A stretch of 64,000 nucleotides of DNA from Musa acuminata AAA Group (GCF_036884655.1 NC_088345.1:24585001-24649000), one strand, 5' to 3'. Shown: positions 36,116 through 47,584, counted from the stretch's first letter. Notes: a model not told the origin generated them from the letters alone. Numbers and translations are program-made.

Positions 36116-37145
36116 CTAAAGCCAATCACCTATGTGTCTGATCCCCATCAGACCCCTATGACGATCAAAGACAATCTGAGATAACGGCTTTGTCAGTGGA
36201 TCTATAATGTTATCTCCGGACGAAACTCTTTCTACTACTACATCTCCTCGGATTACGATCTCTCTGATAAGGTGGAACCTCCTCAGAACATGCTTAGATT
36301 TCTGATGAGACCTAGGTTCCTTCGCTTGAGCAATCGCCTCGTTGTTGTCGCAATATAAGGAGATCGGCTCCTCGCTACCTGGCACGACTCTCAAATCTGT
36401 GATGAACTTCTTCAACCAAACTCTCTCCTTTGCTGCATCCGATGCAGCAATGTACTCCGCCTCTATAGTCGAGTCAATAGTAGTATCTTACTTGGAACTC
36501 TTCCAGCACATTGCTCCTCCATTCAAGGTGTACACATATCCTGAATTTGACTTGCTATCATCGACATCAGACTAAAAACTTGAGTCCGTGTAGCCTTTAA
36601 CCTTAAGGTTACTACCTTCATATACTAGTAAAAGATCCTTAGTCCTTCTCAAGTTTTTAAGGATACACTTTACTACTTTCCAATGCTCCAAGCCTTGATC
36701 CGCTTGATACCTACTCGTGACACTCAGAGCATGCGCTATATCAGGCCTAGTACATAGCATGACATACATGATAGACCATATTGTTGAGACATAAGGTATC
36801 ATATCCATGTTCGTCCTTTCTTCTAGAGTCTTTGGGGACATACTCGTAGAAAGCAATATCCCATGTCTCATCGGTATGAGACATCTCTTGGAATTTTCCA
36901 TTCCAAACCTTTTGACAATGGTTTCTATGTACTTGGACTGGGACAAGCCAAGCATTCTCTTGGATCTATCTCTATAGATTCTAATCCCCAAAATATAGGA
37001 TGCTTTCCCTAAGTCCTTCATGGAGAAGAGTCTAGATAACCAAGCCTTTACTGTAGATAGCATTCCTACGTCATTCCCAATAATCAAGATGTCATCTACA
37101 TATAACACCAAAAAAGGTGATAGCGCTCCCACTTACCTTCATGTA
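36116..37145 (-). pseudogene. pol: Copia element E pol: RT C-terminal half and RNase H
   Basis: The minus strand reads CVYMKVSGSAI then FLVLYVDDILIIGND (RT catalytic YVDD, about 37080-37110), MKDLGKASYILGIRIYRDR and GSIMYVMLCTRPDIAHAL-like sequence (one substitution: WSIMYV). The RNase H follows with [33 protein letters not shown] and KHVLRRFHLIREI, ending MGIRHIGDWL at 36116. Two in-frame stops lie in the linker: TAG after TDSSF (36572-36574) and TAA after KSSK (36486-36490 region). Both are where CAG and CAA codons would be expected, so they fit C-to-T decay. The 5' end is cut near 37145. Confidence 0.8.
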
Positions 37146-37164
37146 CACACAAGCGATATGAAAT

Positions 37165-37947
37165 GAACTTGATTATAATTCTGCCAAAGACCCTTTACAT
37201 CGAGGACCAATGACAAGAGCGAAAACTTATTTATTAGAAGACATTTGGAAGGAGCAAGCTAGTCAAAACTTGGTCAAGGTTCTGTAGATATAAGAAGAGC
37301 CTAAAATAATCAACCTGATTCAAATAAGTTAACATCATGAAGTGAAAGTCCAACCTTGAGAGAAAGATGAATTTTTAGCCATCTTTGAATAATAAAGGTC
37401 ATTCAGCCATATTGGACCATATTAGGAATTGTGGGCTTATTCATGAATAATTATTCAAAACAATTCAATGTAGATTCATGAGTAATCTACATTCATGCAT
37501 TAGGAATATGAAAGTCATTTAATATATTCATTCCCTTTGTACTTGGCCTTTGTACTATATAAACAAGGCTGATTCTCTTTGTAAGGGGAAGATTGAGAAG
37601 TATATTCAACTTACAACACTGGTGAGTGTTTTGTTTTTAAGATATTGCATGAACTTTGGAACTTATCAAGCATTTTTGTTTGTGGCATTCAAAACAAAAA
37701 AAAAATATTTGTTTTTCCTTTCAAATTATCAAGCTTCTTAGTTTGTGGCGTTTTAAGGGAATCAAAGTACTATTCTAATTACTTCATCAAATTTTCATTG
37801 ATTATGTGATTAGAATAGTTTTCCTAACTTCAATCTTGAACGATCCATCTTGTTTCAATTCGTTGGAGGGGGTCAATTTGCATTCCATATGTATCATAGC
37901 TCTTTAGCTATCGGGGTATATAGTTGCTAAGTTGAAGATTTCCTTCA
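37165..37947 (+). repeat. 5' LTR of chromovirus D
   Basis: About 780 bp ending TTTCCTTCA two bases before the PBS. It contains a TATATAAA box (37556-37563). Near its left end one frame reads DPLHRGPMTRAKTYLLED and then stops at about 37289, resembling the GPMTRA(R/K) tail that follows the chromodomain in plant gypsy Pol, so pol may overlap the LTR in this family. The exact start is uncertain. Confidence 0.6.
37556..37563 (+). promoter_or_regulatory. TATA box of chromovirus D LTR
   Basis: TATATAAA preceded by CCTTTGTAC and followed by CAAGGCTGATT, about 390 bp before the LTR end. It is in a suitable position for a U3 core promoter. Confidence 0.6.
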
Positions 37948-37949
37948 TT

Positions 37950-37961
37950 TGGTATCAGAGA
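37950..37961 (+). other. PBS of chromovirus D
   Basis: TGGTATCAGAGA begins two bases after the LTR end. Eleven of its 12 bases match the initiator-Met primer site. Confidence 0.8.
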
Positions 37962-38773
37962 TCGGCTCAAGTTTGAGGTTTGCATATTTATTTATTTGCT
38001 ATCTTTTAGATTTTTTCTTTTCTCTTCTTCTTCTTTTTGGCTATTATCTATAATTATTGTTCTTGTTTCATCTTCATTGTTGTGCTTCTTGTGTTATTAC
38101 TATTCTTATTTGTAATTCCACACTTTATGGTATAAAAAAAAAGTCAAAAAAAAAAGAAGAGAGAAAATCAAAGGCTAAAAAAGAGAGAGGGAAAATCAAA
38201 GGTCGAAAAAAAAAAGGAGATCATAATTAGAAAAAAAAAATTACGGATTCAAAGAATACTTGCAAGTTACAGAATTTGATCTTTGTTCATTTGAATTTCT
38301 ATTTCGATTTGGAAATCTTTCTTCATTCCTAAAAAAAAAAAAAAAATTCTTTCCTCAATTGATATTTAAATTCTAGTCTTTGCTTATGATTAAAGTGCAT
38401 TACACATACCTTTAAATTGGCCTATCTTTTGTTTGCTATTAAAATTGATATTTAAATTCTAGTCTTTGCTTATTATTACAGTGCATTACACATACCTTTA
38501 AATTGGCCTATCTTTTGTTTGCTATTAAACCTGTCCAATTTCACTATTTTTTTGAATTGCCATAATCTGAATTGTTTGTTTAGGTATTTTAGTTAATCTA
38601 AGAACTCAAATAATAAAACAAGAGAGGTAAAAGGCAAGAGTGGTAAGATCAGTATAGAGAAAAGCTAAAAAATTATGTGAAACATGAGTGGAGTGAATCA
38701 AATCTAGAGTGAAAAAAAAAATGTGAGGGAGTGTTGGTGAGGTTGTTCTAACTTTGTTTTTCAGGTTGTATAC
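37962..38773 (+). other. Untranslated leader of chromovirus D with an 86-bp tandem duplication
   Basis: AT-rich leader with several A runs and no open frame of note. An 86-bp unit starting ATTGATATTTAAATTCTAG is tandemly duplicated (38358-38443 and 38444-38529) with very few differences. Confidence 0.75.
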
Positions 38774-38813
38774 ATGTCTAAAGATAAAGAAGCGAGTTCT
38801 TCATCCAATTATC

Positions 38814-39240
38814 TGTTAGAATCCTTGCAGATTCTAAACATGGGGTTGATCTCTTTAGGGGATCGGCCTCCTTGGAACTCTATAGGGGTTCCTCCCTCCA
38901 AGTTGCTGCTCAAAGGCTGCAGAAAAGATTCATCTATGTGAAAAGAGGTGGAATACATGACTATTTATAGGGCTTCTAAACCCTAACTCCTAATAGGACT
39001 CTTACTTAAGACTCCTACTTCTAACCAACTCCTGGACTCCTACTCAAGACTCCTACTTCTAACCAACTCCTAATAGGACTCATACTCAAGACTCCTATTC
39101 CTTTACAACTCCTTATTCTTCTCTAAGAAATAACCTCCGAACCCTCGCCGACCACATCACCTCTTTAACAAGGGTCGGCTTAGGTAGGTTTTACATGAAT
39201 GTCCCTCTCAATTAGGACTCTCCTAGCTAGAGTCCTAACA
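38814..39240 (-). repeat. Left (3') LTR of gypsy C
   Basis: 427 bp, TGTTAGAATCC to GTCCTAACA. It contains about three 42-bp CTCCTA-rich units, one shortened by 6 bp (39033), while the partner LTR has four full ones. Confidence 0.85.
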
Positions 39241-41260
39241 AACCCGCCCTCTTCAAATCAGCCTTGTCCTCGAGGCTGACGATTCATGAATTTTGGGAAT
39301 TTGATCTTCAAGTCATCATAGTTCTCCCAAGTGGCATCTTCTATTAGTAGGTTTGCCCATTGTATTAGCAATTTAGTAGTGGATCGTCGTCATCGAGTCA
39401 CGATCCGTCGATCAATAATGGCACTTGGCTGAGTCTGAAGTTCTCCTTGCGTAGTCATATTTGGTGGGTGGCTTTGGGCTATCTCCAAGCACCTATTTAC
39501 AACTTCCGTCTAGCCGTCGGTTTGTAGGTGATATGCCATACTCCTTTTCAATTTAGTACCCTTATAGTGTAATTCTTTTGAGTCCCAATTGTAATGAGCC
39601 ATGGGGCTTGGTGCTTCCAATTTTTTTATAATCTTACTAGTCTCTGAATCTTCCTACCATTCGATCTTAATATCCTCAAGGAAGTTGTTGGTCAGAAGTG
39701 AAACGGCCGAAACTTCAGCTTGCTCAGGTAGTTGCGAAAGCGCATTTGCAATAACATTCTCTTTCCCCTTTTTGTAAGTTATTTCATAATCAAATCTAAG
39801 AAGTTTTGTTACCCATTTTTGTTGCTCAGGGGATAATATCTTTCACTCCAAAAAGTACTTGAGGCTTTTATGGTCGATTTTAATCTGAAATCGTCGACCA
39901 ATCGAGTAGGGTCTCCACCTCGTTGCTGCGCGCATAATGGCGAGCATCTCCTTATCATATGTTGACTTATTTTGATGGGAGGGAGATAATGCCTTGCTAG
40001 TGTATTCAAGTGGTTGATCATCTTGCATGAGAATGACTCTACTTCCAACTCCAAATGCGTCGGCCTCAATAATGAAGGGTCCGTTGAAATCTGTTAGTGT
40101 TAGCACCGACATCGTCGTCATGGCTGCCTTAAGTTTGTCGAAGGCAGCGGAGGCTCTGTTCAACCATTGGAAGACATCTTTTTCTAGTAAGAAAGTAAGT
40201 GGTGCATTGATCCTTCCATAGTTTTTCACGAACTTACGGTAGTAGCCTGTTAAACCCAGAAAGCCATGTAGAAATTTTATGTTCCTTGGGCTAGGCCAGT
40301 TTTGCATTGCTTCAATTTTGAAGGGGTCCACCGTCACACCTTCCTTTGATATGATATGCCCAAGATATTCCACCTTCTATTGAAGAAAGCAAAAATTCGT
40401 AGTGGTTGTTGTGTGTTCAAAAGGTGGTTTTCGATATGTCTTCTTCGCACACTCATATTTGATGATACCCGGATCAAAGGTCTAGCTTTGTGAAGATTTG
40501 TGCTCCCTTTCATCTAGCAATTCATCTGCTATTGGAATAAGGTATTTGTCCTTGATGGTTATGTCATTGAGAGCTCGGTAATTAACGCATATTCGTCATG
40601 TTCCGTCCTTCTTGCGTACAAGTAGCACCAGTGAAGAGTAGAGGTTGCAACTTGGCCGAATAACTCCTATTTTGAGCATCTCTTTTACAATCCTTTCTAT
40701 TTCATTCTTCTAGAGATGTTGATATTGATATGGCCAAGTATTTTCTGGAGGTTTGCCTGAAAGAATCATTATATAGTGATCATGCCGATGGGTAAGAGGT
40801 AGGTTGTGCGGTTCATCAAATATATCTAAAAATTCAGCAAGCAAAGGAAGTAGGTTTGGATCTTCAAATTCTATTGGCTCTCCCTTAGTTTGCTGCTCAA
40901 GTTGTACCAAAAATATGTCTGCATGTTTTATGCAAAACCTTCTCCATTTGTTGTGTGCAAATCTTCGTTACATCGCCCCCACGTTTCCCGTTCAATATCA
41001 CATGTTTCTCCTTAGTATAAAATTTTATAATTAGTTGCATAAAATTTCAAGAAATATCACCTACTGTCGTCAACCATTTAATTATGAGCATGGCCTCATG
41101 ATCATCAAGAGGGAGAAGGAAGAAATATGCAATTATCTCTTGGTAAGGCCTTATGATCAACAATAGTTTCGCTTGCGGGTGCCTACGATCAATCTTCAAA
41201 ATCCATCCATCGGCGACCTTAATATCAAACCTGCTGCAATTCTCAATAGGTAAGGCCATC
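39241..41260 (-). pseudogene. pol: Gypsy C pol remnants: PR end, RT N-terminus, RNase H, INT and chromodomain fragments
   Basis: Right to left on the minus strand: protease tail (41259-41047) with SRFDIKVADGWILK; RT N-part (40910-40630) with LAEFLDIFDEPHNLP and [17 protein letters not shown] text; a jump over the RT core into MEYLGHIISKEGVTVDP (40373); connection and RNase H (40373-39843) with YDKEMLAIMRAATRWRPY and HKSLKYFLE; a short integrase start (about 39600); then a jump to the chromodomain tail and RRIV-type end. Catalytic RT and INT residues are missing. Confidence 0.75.
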
Positions 41261-42570
41261 TAGATAGTAACCTTACTATTTAGAAAGTTATTAGTATTGC
41301 CCGTGTCGATGAGAACAGTGATCGGTTGTTGTTTGAGAAGGCCTCCAACTTTCATCGTTTTCGGGTTTGAGTAGCCGGCTATTGTATGTACCATAACTTC
41401 GGTCGGTTGTGGCTCTTCTTCTGCATCTTCTTCTTCAGGTTTAAGGCTCTCTTCTGGATGTTCAATGACCTTTTCTTCTATTGGTTCAATCATAAGAAGT
41501 CTCCCTTTACTACAGCGATGCTCACGGCTCCACGGCTCGTCACAATGCCAACATAACCCCTTCGCATATCGCTCCCGAAGCTCTTCTCTTGTTAACCTCT
41601 TTGGTGTAGGGACTTGGTCGATAGTAGGGGGGGCTGAGGGCTTTAATATTGCTAGTTGAGGAGTGACCCTAGTCCTCCGAGCTTCATTGTTCAATTGCTC
41701 CTCTTGATGTCGTGCGAAAGAGATGGCTACCATAAGCGTGTACGGTTATTGTGCTTTAACTTCTCCTCTGATCTCCGGCTTTAAGCCCTCAATGAAGGTC
41801 CTCAATAGCTATTTTTAAGACCAATCATGAGTTTGATTAGATAACCTTTCAAACCTGGTTTGGTACTCTTGAATGGTGGAGGTTTGTCGGATCTTTGCTA
41901 GTTGTCCATCAATATTCTCATAATCGGTTGGTTTGAAGCGGATCAGCAGTCCTTCTTTGAATTGTCAAACCAGTCAAACCAGTGTATAGCTGCAATTTTC
42001 ACCATAGATGCATCCACGGTTTTGTGGTACCAAAAATATCGCTCCGCGTGCGAGATCCAACCAATTGGATCTCCTTCTTCCCATTTAGGAAAGTCCACTC
42101 TCATGCATGGATAGTTGGGGTCGATCATAGAGCTTCCCCTCTCTTGTGGTACCATAAGTATATTCAAACCAATCAAACCAATGTATAGCTGCAATTTTCA
42201 CCATAGATGCATCCGCGGTTTTGTGGTACCAAAAATATCGCTCCACGTGCGAGATCCAACCAATTGGATCTCCTTCTTCCCATCTAGGAAAGTCCACTCT
42301 CATGAATGGATAGTTGGGGTCGGTCATAGAGCTTCACCTCTCTTGTAAGTCATATCTTCGGGCTTGGTGTGATTGGGCAAAGCTCTCTCCTTGATATGAT
42401 TTCTTCGGGCTTAGTGATCGGCCCAATCTGAGTTCGATAAAGAGCGTCCGAATCTTATCCTCCATTCGCGCCTCAAAGGCTTCAAATTTAGCATTGAATA
42501 CCTTCTCAGATGCCATAGTATATGCCGCCAAATCTGTGATATTAAGATCTCTCTTTTGTTGTCAGGTTAA
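41260..42570 (-). pseudogene. gag: Gypsy C gag and start of PR, with an internal 189-bp tandem duplication
   Basis: Minus strand: Gag N-terminus near 42570 (MPLT-like, then MAAYTMASEKVFNAKFEAFEARMEDKI at 42531); core PRWEEGDPIGWISHVERYF at about 42250; and a second copy of that block, PKWEEGDPIGWISHAERYF, at about 42060, because 189 bp (41970-42158 and 42159-42347) are tandemly repeated. The second copy is in another frame. Further on are the C-terminal Gag with [14 protein letters not shown] (41546-41590) and the protease VLIDTGNTNNFLN (about 41300). Confidence 0.75.
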
Positions 42571-43857
42571 AGGCATGTATTGGTTGAGAGAGGTAATGGT
42601 CGAAAGGGTTGGTGGATCGGTGGATGTAGGCTACGATTTAGGCTTGTTTTGTGGCTGTTTTGGATGCAGTTTGAGGGTGTGGTTTAGTGGAGTTTTAGGG
42701 CTATGGATGAAAGTTTCGGATCTGTGGTAGATGGCAGCAAAGGTTTGATAGAAATCAGTAGAAGTTGCAGCAAGTATGTGCTTTCTTGTAAGAGTAGAAT
42801 TATCGTCAAAAAAACAATGGTTTCTCGATGTAATTTCTACCAAAAACTTGAGAGAATTAAGGAGGGAATTGATAGCAAAATCACAGTTTATATGACAGCA
42901 AGAATATCTAATTTAATCAAAAAAATATTGGCAGTATAACAGCAAGGAAATTGGTGTAAGTTGCGATTGCAGAATTCTCGTCGAAAATTTTCAGCAGGTT
43001 ACGATGAAAATTTGCAGCAATATAAAATCATTTTTAGAGATGAATTTCTTAATAGATCAATCTTAAATGGAAGCCAAGATTATCTATGACGTGTATAAGA
43101 AATTTTATTCAAAAAAGATTGTAAATAGATGGGTTAAGGCAACAATATGCGGTTGAAATTTTCTGCAGCACAGATTTTTAAGTATAGCAGATTGGATATA
43201 AACGATCAGTGGTTTATATTGAGAATTTTTTTATGAAACCAAAGGGAAATCTACTGTTAGCAAGTGTCAAAGCTATCATAAAAATTTTATAGAGATTTGG
43301 ATAGAAACAACGTAGTATCAGATCAAACAAACAGTGCTATGCGGCTGAAATTTTATAGTACACATTTTCAAGTATAGCATATTAGACGTAAAATATAAAT
43401 AGTTTATATTGATAATTTTTTAACAAAATTAAAGGAAATCTGCTGTTAAGAAATGTCAAAGATTTCATAAAAATTTTGTAGAGATGTGGATAGAAAAAAC
43501 ACAGTAGCAGGATCAAACAGACGGTGCTATACGGTTGGAATTCTGCAATGTATCTTTCGTCATATAGACGAAAATTTTATGACGAAAAGTTTATGCAGCA
43601 ATATAGGAATAATTTTTTTGGGATTTTTAAATAAGGATAACTAAATTGCAACAGCAGTAAGGTAGAAAACCAGAACCTGTTGCAATTCACGGGGAGATCA
43701 AAGGATGATATGTGGTGGTGGAGATGACGGCAGAATTTGGCAATGATCTCTTAAGCAATTGTGGGAATTGCTTTGGGCGGTTGTGGAGGGTTGATGGATG
43801 GTTGTGGAAGGGCAACAAGATGCCAAGAACACTACTCTGATACCAGGTGTTAGAACC
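42571..43857 (-). other. 5' leader and PBS of gypsy C
   Basis: About 1.3 kb of AT-rich leader with no gene, similar to 7002-8140 of G. On the minus strand the LTR end TAACA is followed by CCTGGTATCAGAGTAG, so the PBS is 43847-43857, complementary to initiator-Met tRNA. Confidence 0.75.
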
Positions 43858-44325
43858 TTTACAGATTCTAAACTTGGGGTTGATCTCTTTAGGGGATCGG
43901 CCTCCTTGGAACTCTATAGGGGTTCCTCCCTCCAAGTTGCTACTCAAAGGGTGCAGAAAAGATTTATCTATTGCTTATGAAAAGAGGTGGAATACATGAC
44001 TATTTATAGGGCTTCTAAACCATAACTCCTAATAGGACTCTTACTTAAGACTCCTACTTCTAACCAACTCCTAATAGGACTCCTACTCAAGACTCCTACT
44101 TCTAACCAACTCCTAATAGGACTCCTACTCAAGACTCCTACTTCTAACCAACTCCTAATAGAACTCCTACTCAAGACTCCTATTCCTTTACAACTCCTTA
44201 TTCTTCTCTAAGAAATAACCTCCTAACCCTAGCCGGCCACTTCACCTCTTTAACAGGGGTCAGCTTAGGTAGGTTTTACATGAATATCCCTCTCAATTAG
44301 GACTCTCCTAGCTAGAGTCCTAACA
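43858..44325 (-). repeat. Right (5') LTR of gypsy C
   Basis: 468 bp, longer than the left LTR because the 42-bp unit CCAACTCCTAATAGGACTCC(...) occurs four times (44061-44190). It has a minus-strand TATAAATA box at 44001-44008. It ends GTCCTAACA at 44325. Confidence 0.87.
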
Positions 44326-46037
44326 TGATCTTTTAGTTCAAGCAATGCAGCAATAATTTGAACGTATGTTCAAAGTGATGGGAGATGTAAGAGATCATCT
44401 AGAAAGGCATGATGATGCAATTAACAGATTGCAAGGTGAACCACGACGTGGGAGACAACCAACCTTTGTCAATGATGAATATGATGGTGGCGATGATGTG
44501 GATAATGTCCAAGTTACTCTAATTGGTCAAGATATTAATCCTAGGAGACAAACTAGGAGAGAACGCTTTGATGGTGTGGACAGAAACATAGGCAGCATCA
44601 AAATGAAAATTCCTTCTTTTCAAGGGAAGAATAATCCAGATGCCTATTTGGAGTGGGAATGAAAAGTGGAGATGATCTTTGAATGTCACAACTACTATGA
44701 AGAGAAAAAGGTAAAATTAGCCGCTGTTGAATTTTTTTCTTATGCTATTGTTTGGTGGGATCAATTGTGTAAAGACAAGCGTAGAAAAGGTAGAAGGCCC
44801 GTGGAGACTTGGTTGGAGATAAAACAAATCATGAGAAGGAGATTTGTCCCTAGCTATTACTATAGGGATTTGCATCAATAGCTGCAAATCTTGACACAAG
44901 GTTCCATGAGTGTTGATGAGTATCACAAGGAGATGAAGATAGCCATGAGAAGGGCTAATGTGGATGAAGATCATGAGGCCACCATGGCTCGATTCCTGAG
45001 TGGATTAAACAAGAACATTGCTGATCTTGTAGAATTGCAACATTATGTGGAGATTGAAGACATATTGAATGTGGCCATGAAGATTGAGAGGCAACTAAAA
45101 AAAAAAGGCACAAGGTATGATTCAAAACCTTATTCGGGTTCTTCTTCTTAGAAACCGAATTGGAGTAAAAAGGATGATAAACCCATTGTTAAGCCTAAAA
45201 TTGATGAGACTAAAGGTACAAATGAATTAGGCAACAAGGGTAAAGGTAAGAATCTACCTAATCAAACTAGAGGTATTAAGTGTTTTAAGTGCCTTGGGCA
45301 TAGACATGTGGCACGCGAATGTCCTAATAAAAGAGTTATGATCATGAGGGATGGAATTGTAGAATCTAAAAGTGAGAAAGAGGATGATGAAGACATTCTA
45401 GAGGATACTAGTGATGTAGAGTATGCTAAAGGTGAAAATCTAGTTGTTCAACGCATACTTAGTTTGCAAAATGAAAATGATAAACATGGTGAACAACGTG
45501 AAAATCTGTTTCATACTCATTGTTTGATTGCTAACAAGTTGTGTAATGTGATTGTTGATAGTGGAAGTTGCACAAATGTGGCAAGCACCTTGCTCGTGGA
45601 GAAACTGAAATTACCTACTATCAAGTATTCAAAACCTTACAAGTTACAATGGTTGAATGATAGTGGTGTAGTAAAGGTAAATCGACAAGTGTTAGTTTCC
45701 TTTTCAATTAGTAGATATAATGATGAAGTTTGGTGTGATGTGGTACCTATGTATGCTAGTCATATGTTATTGGGGAGACCATGGCAATACGAACGAAGGG
45801 TAATACATGATAGATTCAAGAACCGTTATTCTTTGATCATAGATGGACAGAAATATCAGCTTGGACCTTTGCCCCCAAAGATAATTTTTGAGGACCAAAA
45901 TGCACATAAAACAACAATATGAGGAGCTTGAGTCTTCATTAACCAAAACTTTGGGGAGGGAAAAAGAAAGTGAGAAAAAAGAAAATGGTGAGTTAAGTGA
46001 TAAAAATGAGAGTATTGGGAAATACAAGGGGAGAGAA

Positions 46038-47534
46038 TGTTGAATCTCGGATTTTGATGATGAAGTCAATTGTCATTTATTATCTAATCTATATGTTGAG
46101 ATAAGTGTACAGGATTAACTATGATGAAAATAAGATATGTAGAAGGAGTTGTGCCGAAGTCAAGACAATGATCACATTGGGAGTTTGAGAGTTCGACGGA
46201 AGTTCGGACAGTCGTCGGAGGTTCTACGGGAACAAATCCGAGAAGTCCATGAGCTTGCCAAAGAAGCTCGTCGGAACTTGCAAAGTGGATCATCGCAAGT
46301 CTAAGAGTTTGCCGGAAGTCTGCAAGAGCATCACCGAGGGTTCATCGGATGATCGACGGAAGTTCGCTGGAAGCTCGCCGGAAGAAGCGATTGACGCACC
46401 GGAGCAAGTTGCAGTAAATGTCTTAGGAAATATCGTAGTTAGCACAATGATTAAGTTTGAAATGGGAGGTGATCCCATTAACTTAATCTTGGGGTAATTG
46501 GGCCCCTGAAAAACCCAAATTGGGCCGAATGGATCAACCTATTCAGCCAGTCTCCGAGCGAGACTGGGCAGTGCAACCGCCCTTGACAGGAGGTGGCACT
46601 GCTTGGGCTCGGTCTCCGAGCTCTGGCTGAGCGGTGCAACCACCTCAATCAAGCGGTGGCACCACCTGAGCTCGGTCTTCGAGCTCTAGCAGGAGGTGCA
46701 ACCGTGCCTGACAAGAGGTGGCACCGCCCAGAGGCTCAGTCTTCGAGCTCTACTAGGCGGTGCAACCGCCTCAGTCGGGCGGTGCAACCGCCAGATCCCA
46801 GAATTCCGGGAATTGATAGTTTTGAGCTCCAAATTCAAATTGGGTTGGGGCCTATAAATACCCCACCCTTTCAGCACTGAAAGGGCACCCAGAAACTACC
46901 GAAATTCTGATTTTACATTATGATTTTTAGAGCTCAAAAGTGTTGTATGAGTTGAAAGTTCTTCTTCCTCTTTTCTTCCAAGTTCTAATCTGTTAAGAGA
47001 GGAAAGGAAATTCTGTAAGGGTTGTCTCCTAAGCCCATCAAAAGGAGTGAAACTATAAAAGGGTGGGTGGCCTTCGCTTATTGAAGGAAGGCCTCTAGTT
47101 GATGTCGGTGACCTCGTCGGTGGAGGAAGCCAAAAGTGGAATAGGTCAAGATTGACCAAACCACTCTAAATCTCGGTTTGCATTTACTTTGAGCATCTCA
47201 TCTTTTCTGCAAACCTCCTCAAAATCTTACTGTCTTCTGCGTATATACGATCGTGTTTTAAGCTTTGCATTTTCCGAATCGACGTTTAGACGTAAATCAG
47301 TTTTATCGTACGAACATCATATTTCAGTTTGCGCTTACATTATAACTTTCATCATAACTGCAAACTGCCTTAATAGATTTCCTTTAACTACATCTCGCTT
47401 GATTACAAGTTAAAGAGATTTACGAATCGGCTTTTCTACCGAAATCGTTTTTATCATATGAACACTTTTTTAATCGTCGAAAGTTTTCCGCTACACTAAT
47501 TCACCCCCCCCTCTTAGTGCTCTTGATCCTAACA
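46038..47534 (+). repeat. 5' LTR of SIRE element B
   Basis: 1497 bp starting TGTTGAATCTCGG and ending GATCCTAACA. It has a TATAAATA box (46853-46860) preceded by an array of GGCGGTGCAACCGCC / GAGGTGGCACCGCC palindromes (46565-46800), and a poly-C tract CACCCCCCCCTCTTAG (about 47502-47516) near the end. It is related to, but clearly older than, the LTRs of A. Confidence 0.88.
46853..46860 (+). promoter_or_regulatory. TATA box of SIRE B LTR
   Basis: TATAAATA followed by CCCC, directly after the palindrome array, in the same arrangement as in A and F. Confidence 0.7.
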
Positions 47535-47536
47535 AT

Positions 47537-47548
47537 TGGTATCAGAGT
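47537..47548 (+). other. PBS of SIRE element B
   Basis: TGGTATCAGAGT two bases after the LTR end; it is complementary to initiator-Met tRNA except for its last base. Confidence 0.85.
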
Positions 47549-47584
47549 GGGGTTAACTCTCAAATGGATTAAAACCCAAGAGAG

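Larger units (their letters stand above)
31095..37145 (-). mobile_element. Tork-like Ty1/copia element E (3' LTR and 3' half of pol)
   Basis: On the minus strand, an RT-RNase H remnant (37145-36116) is followed by a purine-rich AGTGAAAGAT stretch (36102-36112) and an LTR starting TGCTAGTCATAGG (36101) and ending TTTCCCAACA (31095). The LTR holds a 3.8-kb solo Tekay-type LTR. The 5' part of the element is cut off at about 37145 by the LTR of chromovirus D and should resume to the right of D, outside the window. The element appears to sit inside the plus-strand Tork-like LTR fragment 30493-31094. Confidence 0.7.
38814..44325 (-). mobile_element. Non-autonomous Ty3/gypsy element C, TSD TTATC/TGATC
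   Basis: Left LTR 38814-39240 and right LTR 43858-44325 flank a minus-strand internal region with PBS, leader, gag, PR and parts of RT, RNase H and INT. Flanks TTATC (38809-38813) and TGATC (44326-44330) differ at one base. Removing the element with one target copy restores the gag frame of D (SNYLLVQAMQQ). The RT F-D-D region and most of INT and chromodomain are deleted, with the same junctions as internal region 1 of compound G. Confidence 0.85.
38774..45922 (+). pseudogene. gag: Chromovirus D gag-protease, split by gypsy C and carrying in-frame stops
   Basis: Begins MSKDKEASSSSN at 38774-38813, is interrupted by element C, and resumes in the same frame at 44331. The Gag core reads KMKIPSFQGKNNPDAYLEWE, VWWDQL, MRRRFVPSYYYRDLHQ and [26 protein letters not shown] knuckle CFKCLGHRHVAREC lies at 45281-45322, and the protease D-S-G at 45557-45565 (NVIVDSGSCTNVAS) with HMLLGRPWQ. 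Stops at about 44356 (TAA), 44660 (TGA), 44879 (TAG) and 45149 (TAG) all stay in one frame, so decay has been by substitution. The coding-like text continues in another frame after about 45895 until SIRE B. It is not functional. Confidence 0.82.
37150..46037 (+). mobile_element. Chromovirus-type Ty3/gypsy element D (5' LTR, gag-PR; interrupted by C and by SIRE B)
   Basis: A plus-strand LTR ending TCCTTCA (37947), a PBS (37950-37961), a leader, and a gag-protease frame starting at 38774 that is split by gypsy C after 13 codons and resumes at 44331. RT and downstream parts are absent because SIRE B begins at 46038; they may lie right of the window. The left LTR boundary is not fixed: the sequence changes from copia pol to LTR between about 37140 and 37175. 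The Gag resembles those of CRM/Reina-like chromoviruses, but the clade is uncertain. Confidence 0.7.

Noticed and set aside
44338..45922. Intact independent gag gene of a second family unrelated to 37150-38813
   Set aside because: The frame joins the 38774 start exactly when element C and one TTATC copy are removed, so it is the same gag.
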